NCBI GenBank assembly: GCA_003024985.2 | Contig: PXIH01S0021168.1 | Source: Euperipatoides rowelli | Taxonomy: Eukaryota > Onychophora > Udeonychophora > Euonychophora > Peripatopsidae | Reading direction: 5' to 3' (one strand) | DNA length: 10,245 nt | Part shown: piece after piece, positions 6,633 to 10,245 of the stretch | Layout: each line of letters opens with the position of its first letter | Position numbering within the stretch: the first letter of the stretch is position 1 | The notes under the pieces: model-generated | Databases searched by the model: none | What the model was told of the DNA's origin: nothing | Seen by the model: only the letters and a program-made list of their open reading frames with translations | Made by a program: the position numbers and the translations under genes

Positions 6633-8100
6633 TATTATAGAAGACAATAATGATAGTTGCATCATAATTAAAATATCTATGAAGAATAAGTATATTATTT
6701 TAAAATTCAGATAAGTTTATGATTATTATTAATAATCAAGGTTCACAACCAATCTTATTTTTTGTAGACCAACAAAAAAAATGCTTTCTAATTAGCTAAG
6801 TACAAGTAATGTCTTAGTGGGCAATAATTCCAGTAAACTTTAAAAGAAATACACAAAGATAAACCCTTGTCTTAAATTTTCAAACAATTTTAAAGAATGC
6901 AAGCTATTTTTAATATATTTTCTAAACTTTATACATTAAAAAAAATTTGACATTTTTTTTTCTTCTTGGTATTTCAAAAATGTATAATTGAAATTATATA
7001 GTAAATTTAAATAGTAACTTAGGAAAATTTAAGCTACTATGAATTCATACTCTTACATTTAAAAGGGCAAAAATTAATTTAGATGACATCTGCAGCATAA
7101 GTAATCTGAAAAGAAAAATTGTTTGGTAGATGAAGAAATTCAATGGATGATGAAGTAAATTTAAAAGAAAATTGCAAAGTGAATCTTTAGACATCTTTAG
7201 ATAAGAATTGCTAGCAATATTGATTTAGTTGCCATCCAGCAAGTGTATTGATATAAACTGCAATGCCAAAGTTTGAACTACCATTACCATTTGTTTTATT
7301 GGATAGTGAACAGGCATAAAAGATAGTATTTCTAATTTTTAAAAATATCAATACATCCATATTTGAAAATTGTATAACTGTGAATGGAAAAAAATTAAAT
7401 GAATGCAAATGTATTTGAACCAATCAGAAGACATTTGATAGATTTTCTATATTAATTTTGTAATTTAACCCTGTTATTCTACACTTAATTTTTTTTTTTC
7501 TTTTAATTTCAATATATTTTTCAAAATTAAATATTTACAACCAAGAGATTTATTTATTATAGTTAAATTATTTGAAATTTATTTTTAAGATTTATATGTC
7601 ATAATTGTTATTATTAGTGTTACTTCGCTAAATTAGACCAATTTGTTCATAATTTGTTCAACTTTCGTAATTGCTACTGTAAAAGCTATGTATATTTATG
7701 CATCAGAAAATGTTAACATTATTATATGTAATAGAGCTAAACACTAAAGTGCACCCCTTATGTATTATATAAATAATAGTAAACATAAATTGTGGAGAAT
7801 GGGTCAAATGACCAAGCCAAATTATGTCAAAATATATTTATTATTATTATTATTATAGTAAGCAGAAAGCCATTGAGAAAGGAAAATAAACTGTTATCAA
7901 AATAAGAATAAGAAATTAATTATTTACACAATAAAATAATCTTGTATTATAAACCAAGAAGACCCCACAGATTCTCCTCTCAAAAGGATGAAATTATGAA
8001 TAAATAAACCTTAGTTATGAAAGCTGATGCATTTAACACCATTAATGCCTTTATAACATGCTTACAAGTTAGAGAATGATAAAATCTAATATAAATAATA
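6633..8100. other. AT-rich non-coding stretch
   Basis: No coding frame, RNA gene or transposon homology that I can support. A minus-strand frame at 7211-7423 has no recognisable motif and lies in low-complexity sequence. The stretch contains a T run at 7489-7499 and a TTA microsatellite at 7838-7856. Confidence 0.7.
7838..7856. repeat. TTA trinucleotide microsatellite
   Basis: About six uninterrupted TTA units. Confidence 0.93.
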
Positions 8101-8120
8101 CAGCCAATAAGAGGAGGTTG

Positions 8121-8151
8121 ATGATTGTTAGTAGCTTTACATGACAATCAT
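8121..8151. repeat. Small stem-loop upstream of candidate exon 1
   Basis: ATGATTGT at 8121-8128 pairs perfectly with ACAATCAT at 8144-8151 around a 15-base loop. A stem this size is expected by chance in a window of this length. Confidence 0.5.
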
Positions 8152-8246
8152 TCCAATAGGACATAAAGTCAATCAGTAAAGCCCTGTAGCCCCACAAATG
8201 AACATTCACCTGTTTACACAATAATCTTTCTGTTCTCCCTTTCTAG

Positions 8247-8342
8247 AGTCAGCTGAATCCATGCTGCTGAGGAGAACCAGCCTGAAAGGATCCGCATCTT
8301 GGTGAAACCATCAGAATCACTGTGACCTTAATCCTCACAGTC
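8247..8342 (+). other. Candidate exon 1 (non-coding or UTR)
   Basis: A 96-base segment of about 49% GC in much AT-richer DNA. It is preceded by a pyrimidine-rich tract ending TTCTAG (8241-8246), a usable 3' splice site, and followed by GTGAGT at 8343-8348, a near-consensus 5' splice site. An alternative donor is GTGAAA after CATCTTG (about 8302). All three frames contain stops, so if it is an exon it is untranslated or belongs to a non-coding RNA. One short frame starts at ATG 8261 and runs 14 codons. An old GC-rich repeat is the main alternative. Confidence 0.35.
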
Positions 8343-8655
8343 GTGAGTTACAATGATGACCTCAAACATCCACCAAACAATAGTATGTGCAGACATTTTA
8401 CTTGAGAAGCCACGAGTTTCCTAACAGCTATTCACTATTAGTTAGAAATTATAAATTATTGAACTCTCCATTTTAAACTGTGCTTTTAGAAAATCATACT
8501 TTTACTATGGTGCACTTAGCGACTGTTCATTCAAAATAAATAAATGATTCATGTTTTTATATAATTGCCTACCACTTAAATCTTTTAAATCTTAAGTTAT
8601 TGTCCTTCACTATCCCATTCCCCACTTTCTATCCTACCCCCATACTATAGCTACC

Positions 8656-8680
8656 CACACACACACAAACACACACACAC
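8656..8680. repeat. CA dinucleotide microsatellite
   Basis: About 12 CA units with one interruption (CAAAC). It is preceded by a C-rich, pyrimidine-rich stretch. Confidence 0.93.
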
Positions 8681-8699
8681 GCTCCCTAATCAGCCTCCC

Positions 8700-9640
8700 A
8701 CATATAATGAAAGCTAATAAAATGCTTTAAAACCCAGAGCTTATGCAACAGACAGCAACCTTTAGTTGATCCAACAATTTATTACTAATATATTTTATTA
8801 ATAAAACAAACTTTGAAATCATTTCAATTTTGATATATTTTGCATGTTTCTATTAATGATCTAGCTAACCTCTGATGCCTTGATAACACATAGATTGTCA
8901 AATATTTATTGTTATACACGATCTAGAGCAAAACGTCTCTCTACTGTAGCTACTGTAAGTGATTTTTTAAAACTGAAAAATATGAACTTTCAACAATAAA
9001 AATGCATAAGTTCCAGAAGGGCCGGAGACTTGAATTTATTTTTAAATGAAATCAGATGACCTTCCTCTGCAAACACATACTAAGCATGTGATAGGAGAAA
9101 ATTAATGAGTAGCCTTAAAAAAGATCAAATAAGGTCAGATGAGAAGGAGTAAGGGACCATAATAAGAATGTGTCAAAAGAAAAATATTGTAGTAATAATG
9201 TAAAGCTAATATTTTCATAAAAATCAGTGTAGTATGTGAAGGCTAAAAATTTTATAAGGAAACATATTAATCCTAATAAATATTTTAATAAACTGCAGGC
9301 AAGCTGAGAAGGAATAAATATTTATTTATCCATAATAATTCAAAGGTTTAAAAGCAATAAAATGTATGACTGAGTAAGCAAAAGGAAATCTATAAATTAC
9401 ATATCCTAAAACTGTGAAAAGTTATAAGGTTATTAAAAGGAAATTAAATAAGCTAATACTTTGAGTTTTAGACACATGGCACCATAATCAACAGATGCTA
9501 GCATGCATCAATAGAACCTGTTGAAGGTTGTGGAGAAATGACAAACAAAAAACTGGAGACCGAATAAAGTTCAGGAATGTAATCCTTTGATGGACAAACC
9601 ATTCCCAATTAGCCGACTTTACCTTTTAAGCGACATCCAT
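8700..9640. other. AT-rich non-coding stretch, possible intron
   Basis: No open frame, RNA gene or mobile-element homology is visible. If the segments at 8247-8342 and 9667 onward are exons of one transcript, this is most of their intron. Confidence 0.55.
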
Positions 9641-9666
9641 CTTATCTGTCTGATCTTTATTTTCAG

Positions 9667-10010
9667 AATAGCTAGAGAGTACCAGACCACGATGATGATG
9701 GCCAGCCCCTCTGTCGAATGCCACCAGGAATTTCTCCACTGCAGTCAACAAAACCTCCAATCATGAAAGTGGAAAGTGCAATGAGAAACCAGGATGCTAA
9801 CCTTTGCTTCTCAGCCTGAACTATGTTTAGCGATTGTCCTACAGTAACTTTGCCAATAAGGATAAGCTTTCATATTTTTATACATTACTTTTAAACTTCA
9901 TTCACTTACATTTTATATTTATTCATTATTTAATATTCAGAAACAATATTTATTTATGCATATTTGTATTATAATGAGAATCCCTTGTTAATAAATGCTA
10001 TTTCCTTTTT
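9667..10010 (+). other. Candidate terminal exon
   Basis: A long pyrimidine-rich tract ending TTTATTTTCAG (to 9666) is the best 3' splice site I see in the window. The next 150 bases or so are about 48% GC. From that acceptor only one frame is open: it runs from 9668 to a TGA at 9764-9766 and includes three ATGs in a row (9692-9700), the third with A at -3 and G at +4. A second frame stays open from 9676 to a TGA at 9817-9819, but needs an acceptor a few bases further on. Sequence then becomes AT-rich, with AATAAA at 9990-9995. Neither short protein is recognisable. It could be the last exon of a gene or non-coding RNA, or an old repeat. Confidence 0.4.
9990..9995 (+). promoter_or_regulatory. 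Possible poly-A signal AATAAA
   Basis: A canonical hexamer followed within 30 bases by T-rich sequence, placed where a terminal exon starting at 9667 could end. The hexamer is common by chance in AT-rich DNA, so its value rests on the exon call. Confidence 0.3.
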
Positions 10011-10245
10011 ATATAACCTTCTGGTCTACAACCTTTTTTATTAAGCTTCCGTCCAATCATATCCTTATCCTTTCCCCTATAATAATATAATCACTCAACC
10101 GAACATTGTAGTAGATTTTGACCACAGACAGAACCCCTCTGCCACAAATATTTGAATTAATAATGACATGAAATATTTGAAAAGTCATTATAATAATACG
10201 ATCTAACCCGAAATTTGATTAGCACCCTCTTGAGAGAGAAAATAC

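Noticed and set aside
7211-7423. 70-codon ORF on the minus strand
   Set aside because: No motif, low-complexity AT-rich sequence and no supporting context.
7804-7818. GGGTCA-AA-TGACCA as a nuclear-receptor response element
   Set aside because: The half-sites are imperfect, the spacing is unusual and there is no promoter nearby. It is expected by chance.
8212-8218. TGTTTAC as a forkhead-factor site upstream of candidate exon 1
   Set aside because: A 7-mer alone is not evidence of regulation.
9667-9766. tRNA-derived SINE with A and B boxes
   Set aside because: GTCGAATGCC only loosely resembles a B box and no matching A box lies at the right distance.
1-10245. CRISPR array, operon, phage or other prokaryotic system
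   Set aside because: There are no regularly spaced direct repeats, no Shine-Dalgarno-led gene runs, and the retroelement types are eukaryotic.

Overview
This looks like a piece of animal nuclear genome, not prokaryotic DNA. It is AT-rich, has no dense operon-like coding, and carries decayed non-LTR and LTR retrotransposons, microsatellites and splice-site-like signals. The element types (a CR1/Jockey-like LINE with a 2A-like motif and a PHD-like finger, and a Ty3/Gypsy pol) suit an invertebrate. A mollusc, perhaps a cephalopod, is my guess, but the window does not prove it. I recognise no intact protein-coding gene.

Layout. Positions 1-2080 are AT-rich non-coding DNA with a TTTA repeat, an AT repeat and a poly-A run. 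Positions about 2085-4025 (+ strand) hold the 5' two thirds of a dead LINE: a 2A-like motif, a zinc-finger-like segment, an AP-type endonuclease, a linker and the start of the reverse transcriptase, spread over all three frames. A perfect 20-bp hairpin follows (4132-4174). Next comes a compositionally distinct block with an unrecognised 97-codon ORF (4225-4518) and a purine-rich tail, then an 83-bp foldback (4661-4743). Positions about 4750-6497 hold a dead Ty3/Gypsy pol on the minus strand (RT end, RNase H, integrase zinc finger, integrase core, GPY/F-type C-terminus), with at least two internal deletions. A third large inverted repeat (6520-6614) sits just past its RT end. Positions 6633-8100 are AT-rich with no feature I can support.

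Positions 8247-8342 and about 9667-10010 are two GC-richer segments (about 48-49% by hand count) in AT-rich surroundings. Each has a good splice acceptor in front; the first has a GTGAGT donor and the second a downstream AATAAA. They may be exons of a non-coding RNA or of a transcript's untranslated region.

The most interesting pattern is that four inverted repeats lie in the 4.1-6.6 kb interval. Three sit at or near edges of recognisable blocks, and one sits at an apparent deletion inside the integrase. They could be repair scars left where elements were cut, or small foldback elements. Nothing here forms a working gene system.
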